NCBI RefSeq assembly: GCF_028752835.1
Contig: NZ_CP087952.1
Span: 3,098,501 to 3,162,500 of the forward strand
Origin: Desulfosarcina sp. BuS5
GTDB lineage: Bacteria; Desulfobacterota; Desulfobacteria; Desulfobacterales; BuS5
Reading direction: 5' to 3'
DNA length: 64,000 nucleotides
A program made the translations under genes and the position numbers. Positions 63,403 to 64,000 of the stretch are shown piece after piece. Under the pieces are notes generated by a model. The model searched no databases and was not told where the DNA came from. It saw only the letters and a program-made list of their open reading frames with translations. How positions within the stretch are numbered: the first letter of the stretch is position 1; each line of letters begins with the position of its first letter.

Positions 63403-64000
63403 ATGCAATATCAAAATCCTGTTGCAGTGGTGAAGATTTCCGGAATATTCCCGGGCGCTGATAATCCGCAAATATTCTGGAACAATATCGTTGACAGGGT
63501 CTATGCAGGCTGTGAAATACCGGCCGGGAGATGGATTGTTGAACCGAATTCCATCTTCAATCCTGAATATACTCCTGACAAAGCAATTTCAAAAAAAGCA
63601 TGCCTGATAACCGATTTCCGATTCGACCCGACAAGCATCGACCTTGAGCCGGAATTATTAAAAAATCTGGATCCGCTTTACCATCTTGTGCTGCAGGCCG
63701 GGCGGGAACTTTTATCAGGCATGGAAACGTTCAAACGCGACCGTACCGGGGTAATCCTGGCCGCCATTGCCCTCCCTACGGATGCAACATCATTAATCAC
63801 CAGAAAAATTCTCGGCAAATCCTTTGAAGATAAACTTTTTGGCGATATTGCAACAAACAGTCTGGATTCCATTTCCGCCCATGAGGCTGTCAATGCCGAC
63901 GTAACCTCCCTGCCGGGAGCAATTCTGGCCGAGGCCTTCGGCCTGGGCGGCGGAACCATGACACTTGATGCGGCCTGTGCTTCATCCATTTATGCCGTTA
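63403..64000 (+). CDS. Type I ketosynthase (polyketide/PUFA synthase), start only
   Basis: The ATG shares a base with a TAA that ends a thrS-like tail. The 199 visible residues are the start of a beta-ketoacyl synthase domain: VAVVKISGIFPGADNPQIFWNNI and the active-site Cys in TLDAACASSIYAV near the end. A modular PKS or a PfaA/HglE-like synthase is likely. I cannot tell them apart from this part. Residues 10-190 are typical in spacing. Confidence 0.85.
   Translation, partial: MQYQNPVAVVKISGIFPGADNPQIFWNNIVDRVYAGCEIPAGRWIVEPNSIFNPEYTPDKAISKKACLITDFRFDPTSIDLEPELLKNLDPLYHLVLQAGRELLSGMETFKRDRTGVILAAIALPTDATSLITRKILGKSFEDKLFGDIATNSLDSISAHEAVNADVTSLPGAILAEAFGLGGGTMTLDAACASSIYAV

Noticed and set aside
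1-64000. CRISPR arrays, tRNA and rRNA genes
   Set aside because: No regularly spaced direct repeats and no tRNA-like T-loop plus acceptor pairing or rRNA segments were recognised by eye.

Overview
The window looks like a chromosomal segment from a Gram-negative, moderately AT-rich bacterium. It most resembles the Desulfobacterota (Desulfobacteraceae-type deltaproteobacteria). That is inferred from the lipid A/outer-membrane operon with LpxI instead of LpxH, the very long TPR-glycosyltransferase proteins, the radical-SAM-rich glycan cluster, several PD-(D/E)XK AAA-ATPase-like genes, and abundant small extragenic palindromes. I saw no rRNA, tRNA or CRISPR array.

Layout. (a) 1-9.7 kb: a truncated DUF4143-type ATPase with a 19-bp palindrome upstream, a 1689-aa TPR/three-glycosyltransferase protein, and two tandem 593-aa AAA-ATPase-like/PD-(D/E)XK paralogues. 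(b) 9.8-27.1 kb, all on the minus strand: a surface-glycan island. It holds a giant GT + radical SAM + polysaccharide pyruvyl transferase + GT4 + TPR fusion, a B12-type radical SAM protein, a GT2-radical SAM fusion, a Gfo/Idh dehydrogenase, an ATP-grasp ligase, two DegT aminotransferases, a frameshifted sugar C-methyltransferase and a 5'-truncated 3,5-epimerase. An overlapping gene pair with a HEPN-like R-x4-H motif sits inside the same operon. (c) 27.1-28.5 kb: an IS1-like insertion sequence. (d) 28.8-45.3 kb: a housekeeping envelope block read leftwards: lysS, lolC, lolD, bamA, skp, lpxD, fabZ, lpxA, lpxI, a Gfo/Idh gene, lpxB, a DUF374 acyltransferase, msbA, a hydantoinase-B relic and cca. 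(e) 45.8-49.4 kb: a decayed transposase and an IS66-like element carrying a DruA-type DUF4338 gene. (f) 49.5-58 kb: a Memo/AMMECR1 fusion broken by a frameshift and containing an in-frame palindrome array, a cytidylate-kinase-like gene, a receiver-like/PEP-synthase ATP-grasp protein, gdhA, and a CDP-archaeol-synthase-like/metallophosphoesterase fusion. (g) 58-64 kb: an IS3-family element, thrS, an inserted AlbA_2 regulator cassette, and the start of a type I ketosynthase gene that runs off the window.

How it works together. Region (d) makes lipid A precursors (LpxA, LpxD, LpxI, LpxB), flips them (MsbA) and builds the outer membrane (BamA, Skp, LolCD). Region (b) would make and attach an unusual aminated, possibly C-methylated and pyruvylated glycan. 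Its radical SAM enzymes are physically fused to glycosyltransferases, which is the most distinctive biology here. The gene edges show much recombination: truncated genes, inserted elements, repeats that supply stop codons, and several single-base homopolymer frameshifts. The frameshifts may be real decay or switching, or they may be assembly errors.
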